Positions 35,997-46,423 of a stretch of 64,000 nucleotides of DNA are shown here, piece by piece (within the stretch, counting starts at the first letter, position 1; each line of letters opens with the position of its first letter). The position numbers and the translations under genes were made by a program. Source of the stretch: Allorhizobium sonneratiae (GTDB lineage: Bacteria; Pseudomonadota; Alphaproteobacteria; Rhizobiales; Rhizobiaceae); the NCBI RefSeq assembly GCF_023700755.1, contig NZ_JAMKOJ010000002.1:188329-252328 (forward strand). The letters are read 5' to 3'. The notes under the pieces are model-generated. The model made no database searches, was not told where the DNA came from, and saw only the letters and a list, made by a program, of their open reading frames with translations.

Positions 35997-37229
35997 TTAT
36001 CGAACAATATTGATAACGGTATCCAGCATGTCGGCCGCGGTCTGCAACACTTTCGAGTTGGCGCTGTAGGCCCGCTGCGCCTGGATCATGTTGGACAGTT
36101 CCGTGGCAAGGTCGACGTTGGAGGATTCCGTTGTGCTCGATTCGATCGTGCCGAAACTTCCCTCCCCGGCAAAACCGACAACCACCGTGCCGGAGTCCGC
36201 CGTGACCTTGTAAGCGGTGCCATCAACGCTTTCGAGATTGTCGGGACTGGCCACCGTGGCCAGTGCAATCTTGTAGAGCGGGTTCGATGTGCCGTCCGAA
36301 TTGGTGGTGCTGATCGTGCCGTCCGAACCGATAGTGTAGTCGGTGCTGGTTTCGGCCGCACTGCCGTCTGCCGTGTTCGAGACACTCGACGTGCTGGACA
36401 GCTGTGTCAGACTGGAAAGGTCGATGCTGAAATCAAGACCATTCGTCGAATCGCTGACCGAAACGGAACTGTCGCTGCCGCTTTCCAGCTCTCCCGTCGT
36501 CGAATCAAACGTGAGCGTGGTCGAACCGATCAAACCATCGCCGGTATAGGGGAAGGTCGTATCGTCGGTGGCATCCGCACTGTTGTAGACCGCGACATCC
36601 CAGGTATTGTCGTCGGTCTTGGTGTAGTAAACGTCATAGGTGATGGCATTGCCGAGGCTGTCATAGGCGACAACCGAGCTCTTGTAGGAATAGGTCGCAT
36701 CCGAAGCATTCGAGCTGGCGGTGTCGCCTGTCACCGTGTCGTCGCTGGAATCGAGGTTGCCGCTTGCCGTGACCTTCGTCGTCGCCGAAGCGCTCAATGT
36801 GCTCGACGACACCTTGACCGGCACGAGATTTTCAAATCCGTTGGTCACCGCCGAAGCATCGCCGCTGGAATCCTCATAGCCGAGCAGAGTATAGCCGGAG
36901 GAGTTTTCCAGATAGCCGTCGCTATTGACGGAGAAATCGCCCTGACGGGTGAGAAAGATATTGCCATCCGTATCCTGAACAATGAAATAGCCATCGCCAT
37001 TGATGGCCAGATTGGTCTCTGTGGATGTCGATGTCAGTGTTCCCGAAACTGTTTGTGTCGTGCTGGTCGAGCTGGAAACCCCGCCCGAGACCAGGCTCGA
37101 AAACGAGGTCGTGCTGGATTTGTAACCTATCGTATCCGAATTTGAGATGTTTTCGCCAATGCTCGTCAGAGCCGTGGCTTGTGCGGTCAAGCCCGAAACG
37201 GCTGAGCTCATTGCTGATGCAAGCGACAT
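35997..37229 (-). CDS. FlgE-like flagellar hook protein, copy 2
   Basis: A 410-residue paralogue of the protein encoded at 34481-35716, on the opposite strand. It keeps the same order of blocks: SAVSGLTAQATALTSIGENI, SNSDTIGYKSSTTSFSSLVS, TNLAINGDGYFIVQDTDGN and the nearly identical C-terminal NMIQAQRAYSANSKVLQTAA. Long stretches of the central domain also align (YKSSVVAYDSLGNA, TYDVYYTKTD). Even where the proteins match, many codons differ, so the duplication is not recent. ATG 37229 has GAAGGGA upstream. Being distant from a flagellar cluster, it could be an alternative hook subunit rather than the main one. Confidence 0.87.
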   Translation of the reverse strand: MSLASAMSSAVSGLTAQATALTSIGENISNSDTIGYKSSTTSFSSLVSGGVSSSTSTTQTVSGTLTSTSTETNLAINGDGYFIVQDTDGNIFLTRQGDFSVNSDGYLENSSGYTLLGYEDSSGDASAVTNGFENLVPVKVSSSTLSASATTKVTASGNLDSSDDTVTGDTASSNASDATYSYKSSVVAYDSLGNAITYDVYYTKTDDNTWDVAVYNSADATDDTTFPYTGDGLIGSTTLTFDSTTGELESGSDSSVSVSDSTNGLDFSIDLSSLTQLSSTSSVSNTADGSAAETSTDYTIGSDGTISTTNSDGTSNPLYKIALATVASPDNLESVDGTAYKVTADSGTVVVGFAGEGSFGTIESSTTESSNVDLATELSNMIQAQRAYSANSKVLQTAADMLDTVINIVR

Positions 37230-37633
37230 AAAATATCCCTTCAGTGGCTTCTTCAGACCCATGATGTCGAAGCGAAGCTTGACTGAAACTTGCAGATTTT
37301 AACGGCCAATCACGCTGCTGTGAGAACGTGTCAGTTCCGCTTTTCGCAAAAATCGTTATTAAACATAGCATTAATATTTAAGGACAGTTATATCTTGATA
37401 AATCGCCGTCATACACCTGATTGAAATGCTGGCAATCTGTCAGATTACTGACAAAATCTGACAGGCATTGACCGGCAAAATCCAGAAAAACCAACGGATC
37501 AGTGCCGTCGCGATGGGGCCGATTGATGACAACCACCGAATCGGTTGCTGCCCCACCACATTCTGAAGATGCCCCCGACCAGACGGAATAAGGAGCATCA
37601 TGATCAGGAGGCAAAGCCTTTTTCACATGCCTC
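37230..37633. promoter_or_regulatory. AT-rich upstream region of FlgE-like copy 2
   Basis: A 404-base gap. The part at 37345-37400 is strongly AT-rich and is the likely promoter region for the minus-strand FlgE-like gene. It has two TTAA boxes eight bases apart (37359 and 37371). No gene is supported here. Confidence 0.45.
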
Positions 37634-38521
37634 TTAAGCCCCCTCCATCTTCATCGCGTGTTCCTCCTCGTATGCTTTCGCGATGATGCTCCAGGCTTCG
37701 TCGGCCGTTTCGACGAAGTTGAGGAGATTGACGTCGTCGGGCGCAATCGTGCCAAACTCCGCCAGACTGTCGAAATCAATGATCCGGTGCCAGAATTCCC
37801 GACCGAACAGGATGAGCGGGATCGGCGCCATGCGCTTGGTCTGGATGAGCGTGACCGCCTCGAACATTTCATCCAACGTGCCGAAACCGCCGGGGAAAAT
37901 GGCAATCGCCTTGGCACGCATGAGAAAATGCATCTTGCGAATGGCGAAATAGTGAAAATTGAAGGAAAGGTCCGGCGTCACATAGGGATTGGGTGCCTGC
38001 TCATGCGGCAGCACAATATTGAGCCCGATGGAGGGCGCACCGACATCGGCGGCACCACGATTGCCCGCCTCCATCACGCCCGGACCGCCGCCGGTCACCA
38101 CCACATATTCGCGGTAATCGAAGCCCGCTGAAAATTCGCTGCATTTGCGGGCAAAGGCGCGCGCCTCATCATAAAAGACAGATGCGGCTTCGAGATTGCG
38201 TTTCTGCACCTCGTTTCGTGCCGCCCAGGCCGCCTGACCGGGGGCAGGAATGCGGGCGCCGCCAAACATCACCACCGTCGACTGGATGCCTTTTTCAGCC
38301 AGCATCATTTCCGGTTTCAGCAGTTCAAGCTGCAAACGGACCGGGCGCAACTCCTCACGGCACAGAAATTCCTCATCCGCATAGGCCAGGCGATAGGAGG
38401 GTGATTGGGTCTGTGGCGTCAATGGTACGCCCGATGCCTTGATCCGGTCGCTGTGGCTGTCTTTCAGCGGGTCCCAGACCCCATCGCGTCTGCGGCCCTT
38501 GTCATTGCGGATTTTTGCCAT
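37634..38521 (-). CDS. LOG family protein (Rossmann-fold nucleotide-binding, TIGR00730-like)
   Basis: A 295-residue protein of the LOG family, whose members hydrolyse nucleoside 5'-monophosphates to base plus ribose phosphate; plant and some bacterial members release active cytokinin. The hallmark loops are VVTGGGPGVMEAGNRGA and FPGGFGTLDEMFEAVTLIQT, giving the PGGxGTxxE motif. An N-terminal extension of about 85 residues precedes the domain. The start at 38521 has AAGG very close upstream; a longer frame to 38614 is possible. It diverges from dapD. Whether it makes cytokinin in this organism cannot be told from sequence. Confidence 0.85.
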   Translation of the reverse strand: MAKIRNDKGRRRDGVWDPLKDSHSDRIKASGVPLTPQTQSPSYRLAYADEEFLCREELRPVRLQLELLKPEMMLAEKGIQSTVVMFGGARIPAPGQAAWAARNEVQKRNLEAASVFYDEARAFARKCSEFSAGFDYREYVVVTGGGPGVMEAGNRGAADVGAPSIGLNIVLPHEQAPNPYVTPDLSFNFHYFAIRKMHFLMRAKAIAIFPGGFGTLDEMFEAVTLIQTKRMAPIPLILFGREFWHRIIDFDSLAEFGTIAPDDVNLLNFVETADEAWSIIAKAYEEEHAMKMEGA

Positions 38522-38798
38522 GTCCTTGCCTTTTCCATTGCCGTTCCACACCGGTTTCGGGCAGAAGCGGTTTTCATCAAAACACTGCGGGCAAAGAAAC
38601 CGGACAGTTCCCATTTGCCCATCAATGCGCTAAGCAGTCTGGCGTTGGGCGGCCAACCCAGCACTGTCCGGATTGCTTGGCGCTCACAGGGTCGCTCCTG
38701 AAGAAGCTTGCCCCTCTTCGGACATCCTGCTGCACCGAAGGACGCCGGGCCGAAGACCTCGGCTTCTGACGTTAATCAATCAAGTTTAAGGAATTCTC

Positions 38799-39653
38799 AT
38801 GAGCGCCACGGACCTCTCCACTCTCGAAACCGCCATCGAAACCGCCTTCGACAACCGCGACGGCATCAATGCCTCGACCAAGGGTGAGGTGCGCGATGCC
38901 GTGAACGAGGCGCTTGCGCTGCTTGATCAGGGCAGGTTGCGCGTTGCCACCCGCGGCGAAGATGGCCAGTGGAGCGTCAATCAATGGCTGAAAAAAGCCG
39001 TTCTCCTGTCTTTTCGCCTCAATGACATGGACGTGATCAAAGGTGGCCCCGGCGAGGCGACCTGGTGGGACAAGGTGCCGTCGAAATTTGAAAATTGGGG
39101 CGAAAACCAGTTTCGCGCCGCAGGCTTTCGCGCCGTACCGGGCGCCATCGTCCGTCACTCCGCCTATATCGCGCCAAACGCCATCCTGATGCCTTCCTTC
39201 GTCAATCTCGGCGCTTATGTCGGCGAAGGCACCATGGTCGACACCTGGGCCACCGTCGGCTCCTGCGCCCAGATCGGCAATCACGTGCATCTTTCCGGCG
39301 GCGTCGGCATTGGCGGCGTGCTGGAACCGATGCAGGCCGGGCCGACCATCATCGAGGACAATTGCTTCATCGGTGCGCGTTCGGAAGTAGTCGAAGGCTG
39401 CATTATCCGTGAAGGCTCCGTGCTCGGCATGGGCGTCTATATCGGCCAATCCACCAAGATCGTCGATCGCACCACTGGCGAAGTCATGTATGGCGAAGTG
39501 CCGCCTTATTCCGTCGTCGTCGCCGGCACCATGCCGGGCAAGCCGCTGCCGAACGGCGAGCCGGGACCGAACCTTTACTGCGCCGTCATCGTCAAGCGCG
39601 TCGACGCCAGGACCCGTTCCAAGACCGGCATCAACGAGTTGCTGCGCGACTGA
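38799..39653 (+). CDS. dapD: 2,3,4,5-tetrahydropyridine-2,6-dicarboxylate N-succinyltransferase
   Basis: A 284-residue left-handed beta-helix acyltransferase that succinylates tetrahydrodipicolinate in the succinylase route to diaminopimelate and lysine. The N-terminal helical domain is followed by hexapeptide repeats (about 105-245: [67 protein letters not shown]). AAGGA lies six bases upstream of the ATG. It stands 120 bases before dapE on the same strand, and the two catalyse nearly consecutive steps. Confidence 0.97.
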   Translation: MSATDLSTLETAIETAFDNRDGINASTKGEVRDAVNEALALLDQGRLRVATRGEDGQWSVNQWLKKAVLLSFRLNDMDVIKGGPGEATWWDKVPSKFENWGENQFRAAGFRAVPGAIVRHSAYIAPNAILMPSFVNLGAYVGEGTMVDTWATVGSCAQIGNHVHLSGGVGIGGVLEPMQAGPTIIEDNCFIGARSEVVEGCIIREGSVLGMGVYIGQSTKIVDRTTGEVMYGEVPPYSVVVAGTMPGKPLPNGEPGPNLYCAVIVKRVDARTRSKTGINELLRD

Positions 39654-39773
39654 GCAGCATCGTCCGCAAGGCGCGTTTGCCATAAGAGCCAAAGGGTCGT
39701 CCATGCTCGAGGGTCCGTTGGCACAAGAAGGTGAGCGCGCCGTTTCTTCCCCTCCCTGCCTGTTGAAGTCACC

Positions 39774-40973
39774 ATGACCCTGCCCTCCACCGATCCCGTC
39801 GCCAATCTGCAAAACCTGATCCGCTGCCCCTCTGTGACACCGGCTGAAGGCGGCGCGTTGACGGCCCTTGCCGCCATGCTTTCGCCGCTCGGCTTTCAGG
39901 TGCAGCGCATGATGGCGCGTGAGGACGGCACGCCGGATGTGGAAAATCTCTATGCCCGGCTCGGCACAGAGGGGCCGCATCTGATGTTTGCCGGCCATAC
40001 CGACGTCGTGCCTGTGGGAACGGAAAGCGACTGGTCGCATCCGCCCTTTGCCGCAGAGATCGCCGATGGCATGCTTTTTGGCCGCGGTGCCGTCGATATG
40101 AAGGGTGGCATTGCCTGTTTCGTCGCCGCCATGGCCCGGGTTATCGCCAGAAACGGTGCCCCGAAAGGCTCGGTCTCCTTCCTGATCACCGGCGATGAGG
40201 AAGGCCCTTCGATCAACGGCACGATCAAGCTGCTCAAATGGGCCGCAGACAAAGGCGAGCGCTGGGATGCCTGCCTTGTTGGCGAGCCGACCAATCCGGA
40301 AAGCCTCGGCGACATGATCAAGATCGGACGACGCGGCTCGCTCTCCGGCGCCATCACCGTCCACGGTGTGCAGGGTCATGCCGCCTATCCGCATCTGGCC
40401 GACAACCCGGTACGCGGCGCAATCAAGCTGGCCGAGGCGCTGATGAACCCACCTTTCGATGCCGGAACAGAGAATTTCCAGCCCTCCAATCTGGAAGTCA
40501 CCACCATCGACACCGGCAATGCGGCCACCAATGTCATTCCCGCCCGCGTTACGGCAAAGTTCAACATCCGCTTCAATGACAGATGGAGCGAAGACAGTCT
40601 TAAAGCCGAGATCCGCCGCCGTCTGGAGGCGGCCGCAGCCGATCCGCTGCTCAGGCCAGGCCGTCAGCCGATCCGCTTCGAGCTTGTCTGGGCCGATCGT
40701 CCGTCTCAGGTATTTCTCACCCGCAACGAGGCGCTGACCGGCGCGCTCTCTACAGCTATCGAAGCCATTACCGGCAAAACACCGCAGCTTTCAACCACCG
40801 GCGGCACATCGGATGCACGCTTCATCAAGGATTATTGCCCGGTGGTGGAATTCGGCCTCGTCGGCCAGACCATGCATATGGTCGATGAGCGTGTGGCGGT
40901 TGCCGACCTCGAAACCCTGACGGCCATTTATGAACGGTTTATCGAGGGCTGGTTTGCCAATGCCGGGGCTTAA
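39774..40973 (+). CDS. dapE: Succinyl-diaminopimelate desuccinylase
   Basis: A 399-residue di-zinc M20 family hydrolase that removes succinate from N-succinyl-LL-diaminopimelate. Metal and catalytic residues: His75 in [11 protein letters not shown], Asp108 in [10 protein letters not shown], the Glu pair 142-143 in ITGDEEGPS, and a C-terminal His in [10 protein letters not shown]. The dimerisation domain lies between. [10 protein letters not shown] is the family substrate loop. The last 14 bases overlap the start of the downstream membrane protein gene, so the two are co-translated. Confidence 0.97.
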   Translation: MTLPSTDPVANLQNLIRCPSVTPAEGGALTALAAMLSPLGFQVQRMMAREDGTPDVENLYARLGTEGPHLMFAGHTDVVPVGTESDWSHPPFAAEIADGMLFGRGAVDMKGGIACFVAAMARVIARNGAPKGSVSFLITGDEEGPSINGTIKLLKWAADKGERWDACLVGEPTNPESLGDMIKIGRRGSLSGAITVHGVQGHAAYPHLADNPVRGAIKLAEALMNPPFDAGTENFQPSNLEVTTIDTGNAATNVIPARVTAKFNIRFNDRWSEDSLKAEIRRRLEAAAADPLLRPGRQPIRFELVWADRPSQVFLTRNEALTGALSTAIEAITGKTPQLSTTGGTSDARFIKDYCPVVEFGLVGQTMHMVDERVAVADLETLTAIYERFIEGWFANAGA

Positions 40974-41556
40974 GGAAGTCGAGATTTACCTGAGCGGCCT
41001 CTGGTTGCTGATCAAGGGGGACCGCCAGGGGTTCGGCTTTCTCGATCTCACCGATCGCGGTCTCAAACGCTCCTTCTTCGCCATCATCTGGTCGCTTCCG
41101 GGAATGGTGTTTTCCTGGGTCTTCTGGTACCGCTCGATCATTGACGACATGCCGGATTATGCCAAGGCCAAAGCTTTGTTTTTCCTGCGTATGGCGATGA
41201 TCGATCTCGTCAGCTGGATGGCGCCCTTGCTGCTGATGGCGCTGATTTGCCTTATCTTTGGTCTTGGCAGAGCCTTCACCGCCATGGTCGTCGCCACCAA
41301 TTGGCTGGCCCTGCCGGTGGCCTATGCCAATGCGGTGCTGATTGCCGTGGCTGTGGTTCTGCCCGATTTCGGTCAGGTCGCCGTGCTGCTGTGGCTTTTG
41401 CTGTTGATGACCATGGTCGGAGCGGTGTTCCGGCTGATGCTGACCATCGTCGGGCCGAATATCCTGCTGGTCTCCACACTAACCCTGACCATGGTGGTGC
41501 CGACGATGATTCTGACCAATTTTCTCGAAAAGTTTCTGGATGTCGCGCCGCTATAA
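40960..41556 (+). CDS. Conserved membrane protein of unknown function
   Basis: A 198-residue polytopic protein with about five hydrophobic segments (for example [35 protein letters not shown] and [15 protein letters not shown]). I do not recognise the family firmly; membrane proteins of this kind follow dapE in other Rhizobiales as far as I recall. The start overlaps the end of dapE. ATG 40960 was chosen, but a TTG at 40954 has a better-spaced GAGGG. Its stop overlaps the stop of convergent truA by six bases. Confidence 0.75.
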   Translation: MPGLKEVEIYLSGLWLLIKGDRQGFGFLDLTDRGLKRSFFAIIWSLPGMVFSWVFWYRSIIDDMPDYAKAKALFFLRMAMIDLVSWMAPLLLMALICLIFGLGRAFTAMVVATNWLALPVAYANAVLIAVAVVLPDFGQVAVLLWLLLLMTMVGAVFRLMLTIVGPNILLVSTLTLTMVVPTMILTNFLEKFLDVAPL

Positions 41557-42357
41557 ATCAGCGCGCCCCTCGGTCGTATGAGTCGCTGAAAACGGCCGCC
41601 AATTGCCATCGGTTGGATAATCCACCTGCATAAAATAAAGCCCATGTGGCGGCGCAACCGGACCGCAGGCCGCGCGATTACGGGCAGCAAGGGCTGCGGC
41701 CACATCATCCGGCGTCATCCTGCCCTCCCCCGCCAGTTTCAGCGTTCCGGCAAAGGAACGGATCTGGTTGTGCAGAAAGCTCTGAGCCGAGGCACGGATT
41801 TCGATGAGATCGCCATGGCGCGTCACATCCAGCCGGTCGAGCGTGCGCACGGGGCTTATCGCCTGGCAATGGGCCGAGCGGAAGGTGGTGAAATCGTGAT
41901 GGCCGACCAGCCGTTGCGCCGCCGCATGCATGGCGTCATGGTCCAGGGGTTTCGCCACCCACCAGGCCCGGTTCGCCTCGATGGCAAGGCGTGCGGGACG
42001 GCTGATGATGCGATAGAGATAATGGCGCTTCAGCGCGGAAAACCGGGCATCGAAGGCATCTGGTACGGCTTCGGCATCGAGAACCGCCACCGCTTCTCCC
42101 GCCAGCGCCAGATGGGCGTTGAGCGCATTGCGCAGCTTGTAAGCGGGCCAGTCGCGGGCAAGATCGACATGGATCACCTGCCCCATGGCATGAACGCCGG
42201 AATCGGTGCGCCCGGCCCCACGGATCGACACGGTCTCACCGGTCAGGCTCAGGACTGCCGCTTCCAGCGCGCCTTGCACAGAGGCACCATTGTCCTGCCG
42301 CTGCCAGCCGACATAGGGCGTGCCGTCATATTCGACCACCATCCGGTAACGCGGCAT
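41551..42357 (-). CDS. truA: tRNA pseudouridine(38-40) synthase
   Basis: A 268-residue enzyme that converts uridines 38-40 of the tRNA anticodon arm to pseudouridine. Catalytic Asp52 is in [17 protein letters not shown]. Other family blocks are [45 protein letters not shown] and [13 protein letters not shown]. Its ATG overlaps the TGA of fmt by one base (TGATG), showing translational coupling to fmt. Confidence 0.97.
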   Translation of the reverse strand: MPRYRMVVEYDGTPYVGWQRQDNGASVQGALEAAVLSLTGETVSIRGAGRTDSGVHAMGQVIHVDLARDWPAYKLRNALNAHLALAGEAVAVLDAEAVPDAFDARFSALKRHYLYRIISRPARLAIEANRAWWVAKPLDHDAMHAAAQRLVGHHDFTTFRSAHCQAISPVRTLDRLDVTRHGDLIEIRASAQSFLHNQIRSFAGTLKLAGEGRMTPDDVAAALAARNRAACGPVAPPHGLYFMQVDYPTDGNWRPFSATHTTEGRADL

Positions 42358-43292
42358 CAGGCAATCACCGTTCCTCTGGCAACCGGCAGGCCGCGCAGAA
42401 ACTCGGATGCGGCAAGCGGCTTGCCGCCCGCCTTCTGCAGCCGTGTCAGACGTACCGCGCCTTCGCCGCAGGCAAGGGTCAGATCGTCATCCAACGCTTC
42501 GCCCGGCTGTCCCGATGCGACGGCAACCGAAGACGCCAATACCTTGACCCGTTCTGCCTTGCCGTTCAGCATCATCTCACACCAGGCGCCGGGAAAGGGA
42601 GACAGGCCGCGAATATGGTTATGCACCGTCTCTGCCGGTCTGGAAAAATCGATGCGCGTCTCGGCCTTGTCGATCTTGGCGGCATAAAGCACGCCCGTCT
42701 CGCTCTGCGGCGTGAGCGCAAGAGCGCCCGCCTCAAGCTTTGCCATAGCCTCCACCATGGCGTCAGCACCCGTCTGGCTCAGCACGTCATGCAACGCGCC
42801 CGCCGTCATATCAGGCGCAATCGGAACCTTCCGGGTCAAAGCCACAGGGCCGGTGTCGAGCCCCTTATCCATTTTCATCACCATCATGCCGGTCTCGCTA
42901 TCGCCAGCCATGATGGCGCGCTGGATGGGGGCGGCCCCGCGCCAGCGCGGCAGAAGTGACGCATGGCCGTTATAGCATCCAAGCCGCGTGCCATTGAGGA
43001 TCGCTTCCGGCAAAAGAAGGCCATAGGCAACGACCACGGCGACATCTGCCGTATGGCTTTTGAACCGCTCCCGGTCTTCTTCCATTTTGAAATTCAGCGG
43101 CGTCAAGACAGGAATGCCCAGTTCCTCCGCCGTCCTGTGCACCGGGGAAGGCGTCAGATCAAGTCCGCGTCGTCCTGCCGGACGCGGTGGCTGGCTATAG
43201 ACGGCGACAATCTCATGACCTGCCTGATGCAGAGCCTTCAGGGTCGGCACGGAGAAATCCGGCGTTCCCATGAAAATGATCCTGAGCGCCAT
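42357..43292 (-). CDS. fmt: Methionyl-tRNA formyltransferase
   Basis: A 311-residue enzyme that formylates initiator Met-tRNA using 10-formyltetrahydrofolate. The N-terminal Rossmann domain begins [14 protein letters not shown]. The active-site block is [20 protein letters not shown] with the catalytic Asn and His, and the catalytic Asp is in [13 protein letters not shown]. The second position of the usual N-V-H is Gly here. A C-terminal OB-like domain follows ([10 protein letters not shown]). It is coupled to truA and lies downstream of def, but a repeat and hairpin separate it from def. Confidence 0.97.
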   Translation of the reverse strand: MALRIIFMGTPDFSVPTLKALHQAGHEIVAVYSQPPRPAGRRGLDLTPSPVHRTAEELGIPVLTPLNFKMEEDRERFKSHTADVAVVVAYGLLLPEAILNGTRLGCYNGHASLLPRWRGAAPIQRAIMAGDSETGMMVMKMDKGLDTGPVALTRKVPIAPDMTAGALHDVLSQTGADAMVEAMAKLEAGALALTPQSETGVLYAAKIDKAETRIDFSRPAETVHNHIRGLSPFPGAWCEMMLNGKAERVKVLASSVAVASGQPGEALDDDLTLACGEGAVRLTRLQKAGGKPLAASEFLRGLPVARGTVIA

Positions 43293-43309
43293 ATCTGCCC
43301 CTTTTGTTC

Positions 43310-43472
43310 AGAGCGCAATCCGATCTGATTGAATCAGCTCGGCGCTCTAAGGTTTTTTTTCAAGCATGTACGCTATCGTTTTATTGAGAACAATAAACGC
43401 GACAGGCTCCAGAGTTTGTCAGGGAAAAGTGGTTACCGGTTTTCCCGCAAAGACAAACGAAAACAAAGAATG
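43310..43472. repeat. RIME-like repeats between def and fmt
   Basis: AGAGCGC..GCGCTCT (43310-43348) encloses CTGATTGAATCAG. The following block TGTACGCTATCGTTTTATTG..ACGCGACAGGCT recurs near 55190-55235. A RIME core GGGAAAAGTGGTTACCGGTT..GACAAACGAAAAC ends before the hairpin at 43473. Confidence 0.75.
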
Positions 43473-43513
43473 CTAGAGTCTGTCTGGTTCAATCTGAACC
43501 TGACAGACTCTAG
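43473..43513 (-). terminator. Long hairpin overlapping the def stop codon
   Basis: CTAGAGTCTGTCTGGTTCA pairs with TGAACCTGACAGACTCTAG with a single mismatch and a three-base loop ATC. The def stop codon TAG (43510-43512) is inside the arm. It would form immediately as def is finished and may reduce read-through into fmt. Confidence 0.65.
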
Positions 43514-44028
43514 AGGGCCGCCTTGGACTTGGCTGCCTTGGTGAATTTGCGGATCACCATCTCGCGCTTCAGCCGCGAGATATAATCGATGAACAGCTTG
43601 CCATCGAGATGGTCGATCTCATGCTGCAGGCAGGTGGCCAGGAGACCATTTGCCTCCGTGACCTGCTCCTTGCCATGGCGGTCCAGCGACTTGACCGTTA
43701 CGGAGGCCGGACGTTCCACCTCGGCATAATAATCGGGAATAGAAAGACAGCCTTCCTCATAGACCGAGCGATCCTCGGATGACGCTATAATCTCGGGATT
43801 GATGAAAACCAGCGGCTGCTTTCCATCATCTTCCTTGGATACGTCGATCACCAGCAGGCGGCGGGTCACGCCGACCTGAACAGCGGCAAGGCCGATACCG
43901 GGCGCGTCATACATGGTCTCCAGCATGTCGTCGATCAGACGCTCGAGATCGCTGTCGACGCGCTCGATTGGCGTGGAAACCTCCCGCAGCAGCGGGTCCG
44001 GAAGAATGATCAAAGGCTTTATCGTCAT
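43510..44028 (-). CDS. def: Peptide deformylase
   Basis: A 172-residue iron/zinc enzyme that removes the formyl group from nascent proteins. The three family motifs are present: [18 protein letters not shown] with metal ligand Cys94, and QHEIDHLDG with His136, Glu137 and His140. ATG 44028 gives the usual [15 protein letters not shown] start; ATG 44034 would add two residues. It belongs with fmt and truA, diverges from rmuC, and its last codon is within a repeat-derived hairpin. Confidence 0.96.
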   Translation of the reverse strand: MTIKPLIILPDPLLREVSTPIERVDSDLERLIDDMLETMYDAPGIGLAAVQVGVTRRLLVIDVSKEDDGKQPLVFINPEIIASSEDRSVYEEGCLSIPDYYAEVERPASVTVKSLDRHGKEQVTEANGLLATCLQHEIDHLDGKLFIDYISRLKREMVIRKFTKAAKSKAAL

Positions 44029-44151
44029 GGCCATCCCATAGCCGATATCCTTGAACAAGGGAATGGAAAAAACGGAAGAAAATCCGTGGAAGAGACAAAT
44101 TTGTTCCTGTTTTGATCTGGATATTACAACCCGTTCTGCTAGGCTGGCCGC

Positions 44152-45384
44152 ATGAACAGTATAGAGACCCTCCTCACCGCACCCGCCATTGCCGCTGGCA
44201 GCCTGAAGATCACCTATGGCGCGATGCTGCTCTTCGCGCTTGTCCTTATCGCCGGCCTGGCAATGATTGCCAGGCTCAAGAGCGACGGCCCTGACGAGGA
44301 CGCTGAAGACGAACGCGAAGCCGAGCGGCAGCGACTGGAAGATCAGCGCATGGCGACGTTGATGCAGGCGCAGGCGGAAATGCAGGGCCGCATGGCTGCC
44401 ATGGCCGAGCATATCGGCAGCAAACAGGCCGAGCTCAACCGCGTGGTGCATGAACGGCTGGAGGGCATGACGCATCGGCTGGGGCTGACGCTAAGCGAAC
44501 AGACGAAATCGACCCATGACAATCTGCGGCATCTGCAGGAGCGTCTGGCGGTGATCGATGCGGCGCAGAACAATATTCAGTCGCTGGCCAAGGATGTTGT
44601 CGGGCTTCAGGCCATTTTATCCAACAAGCAGACGCGCGGTGCCTTCGGACAGGCCCGGATGGAAACCATCATTGCCGATGGTCTGCCGATGGGGGCCTAT
44701 GCCTTTCAGGACACTTTGTCGAACGGCTCGCGCCCCGACTGCACCATTCGCATGCCGAATGGTCAGCCCTCGCTGGTGATCGATGCGAAATTTCCGCTGG
44801 AAGCCTGGAACGCCATTCGCGACGCCACCCAGCCAGACGAGAAGAAAACCGCGCAGCAGCAGTTTCGCCGCGACATGGAGGTCCATCTCAAGGATATTTC
44901 CGAAAAATATCTGATTGCCGGAGAAACGCAGGATACCGCCTTTCTCTTCGTACCGTCGGAATCGATCTTTGCCGAAATCCATGAGAATTTCGAGAGCATT
45001 GTCCAGCGCGCCCATCGGCTTCGGGTGGTGATCGTCTCGCCGTCGCTGCTGATGCTGTCAATCCAGGTCATCCAGGCCGTGCTCAAGGATCAGCGGATGC
45101 GTGAGCAGGCCCATCGCATCCAGTCCGAGGTCATCCATCTGATGGAGGATCTGACCCGGCTCGATGACCGGACCCGCAAGCTGCAAAGCCATTTCCTCGC
45201 CGCCCAGAAGGACGTCGACATGATCCTGACCTCGGCGGAAAAGCTCGGCAAGCGCGGGGCGAAAATAGAGGCCATGGATTTCGAGCCGCAAGGCGAAAAT
45301 GACGACAAAACGCTTTCCCGGGCCGACAAGGCTGCGGAAAGCCGGACTGGGCTGCTGAAGCTCAGGGTCGTTGACGAAGACTGA
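44152..45384 (+). CDS. rmuC: DNA recombination protein RmuC
   Basis: A 410-residue protein of the RmuC family, thought to limit DNA inversions at short inverted repeats; it has a PD-(D/E)XK-like nuclease core. Residues about 22-42 are a membrane anchor, then a long coiled coil to about 165. The core includes [37 protein letters not shown] with the Asp and Lys of the nuclease motif, and [15 protein letters not shown]. It diverges from def across 123 bases. Confidence 0.93.
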   Translation: MNSIETLLTAPAIAAGSLKITYGAMLLFALVLIAGLAMIARLKSDGPDEDAEDEREAERQRLEDQRMATLMQAQAEMQGRMAAMAEHIGSKQAELNRVVHERLEGMTHRLGLTLSEQTKSTHDNLRHLQERLAVIDAAQNNIQSLAKDVVGLQAILSNKQTRGAFGQARMETIIADGLPMGAYAFQDTLSNGSRPDCTIRMPNGQPSLVIDAKFPLEAWNAIRDATQPDEKKTAQQQFRRDMEVHLKDISEKYLIAGETQDTAFLFVPSESIFAEIHENFESIVQRAHRLRVVIVSPSLLMLSIQVIQAVLKDQRMREQAHRIQSEVIHLMEDLTRLDDRTRKLQSHFLAAQKDVDMILTSAEKLGKRGAKIEAMDFEPQGENDDKTLSRADKAAESRTGLLKLRVVDED

Positions 45385-45428
45385 GCGGCATTGCAAAAGA
45401 GCGGTGAAAAACGTCTGGAGACATAAAG

Positions 45429-46328
45429 ATGATCACCGTTTTCGGCTCCATCAACATGGACCTGATCGCCACCACCGCCCGCCTGCCGAAACCCGGCGAA
45501 ACCGTTGCCGGCACCGGCTTTTCAACAGCAGCCGGCGGTAAAGGCGCCAATCAGGCGCTGGCCGCCCGCCGCGCTGGCGCCAAGGTCACCATGGCGGGCG
45601 CGGTCGGCAAGGATAATTTTGCCGAGCCGGCGCTCGCGCTTTTAAAAGCGGCTGGCACCGATCTCGATGCCGTCAAAACCGTCGAGGAACCGACCGGCAC
45701 AGCGCTCATCCTTGTCGGTGGCGACGGCGAAAACATGATTGCCGTGGTGCCGGGGGCCAATGGAACACTCTCCAGTGCAGATGCCCGCACTGCCATCGCG
45801 GCCATGACCAGCGGCGACAGCCTGGTGCTGCAACTGGAAGTGCCTGGGCCCGCAGTGGAAACCGCCCTTCAGGAGGCCCGCACCGCTGGCATCCGTACGA
45901 TTTTGAACATTGCGCCATTGACCAATGACGCAGCCCGTCTTGGCCGCATGGCCGATATCGTCATCGCCAATGAAACGGAATTCGAGAGGCTTGCTGGCGA
46001 AAACGGCCTCACCCATGACCAGCGGGTTGCCGCACTTCAGCGCCTTCATGGCGAAACCGGCCAGACCTTGATCGTCACCCTCGGCGGCGAGGGCGTCATG
46101 GCCATGCGCGATGGCACACTCACCAGCGCGAAAGGCCTGACCATCGAGCCGGTCGACACGGTGGGCGCGGGCGATACATTCTGCGGCTATTTCGCCGCCG
46201 CCCTCGATGCCGGGCTTGATTTCGACATGGCGTTGCGCCGTGCGGCGGTGGCCGGATCGCTCGCCTGCCTCAAATCCGGCGCTCAACCCTCCATCCCTGT
46301 GGCGGACGAGGTTTCAGCCAAGCTTTGA
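45429..46328 (+). CDS. rbsK: Ribokinase, PfkB family
   Basis: A 299-residue sugar kinase that phosphorylates ribose, or a close sugar, at O5. The PfkB signatures are GSINMDLIATTARLPKPGET, STAAGGKGANQALAA near the N-terminus, and DTVGAGDTFCGYFAAAL with the catalytic Asp near residue 245. The anion-hole loop is intact and the length is normal. GGAG lies nine bases before the ATG. It is followed by a strong terminator, and no ribose transporter is adjacent. Confidence 0.9.
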   Translation: MITVFGSINMDLIATTARLPKPGETVAGTGFSTAAGGKGANQALAARRAGAKVTMAGAVGKDNFAEPALALLKAAGTDLDAVKTVEEPTGTALILVGGDGENMIAVVPGANGTLSSADARTAIAAMTSGDSLVLQLEVPGPAVETALQEARTAGIRTILNIAPLTNDAARLGRMADIVIANETEFERLAGENGLTHDQRVAALQRLHGETGQTLIVTLGGEGVMAMRDGTLTSAKGLTIEPVDTVGAGDTFCGYFAAALDAGLDFDMALRRAAVAGSLACLKSGAQPSIPVADEVSAKL

Positions 46329-46344
46329 CAGAACCTTAGAATAA

Positions 46345-46368
46345 AAGAAGCCGCTTGCGCGGCTTCTT
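46345..46368. terminator. Bidirectional Rho-independent terminator
   Basis: A perfect ten-base stem AAGAAGCCGC/GCGGCTTCTT with loop TTGC, followed by CTTTT on the plus strand and by TTTTAT on the minus strand. It ends both rbsK and convergent argB. Confidence 0.9.
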
Positions 46369-46423
46369 CTTTTCGTTGCGCATCGGGTTGGCGAAAAACG
46401 ATTCACGCTTTCCGCCCCAGACT

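Noticed and set aside
37359..37374. Possible CtrA site (TTAA boxes)
   Set aside because: The boxes are separated by eight bases, not the seven of the CtrA consensus, in a generally AT-rich stretch.
37378..37626. 82-codon minus-strand open frame before FlgE-like copy 2
   Set aside because: GTG start without Shine-Dalgarno, no domain, and composition unlike neighbouring genes.
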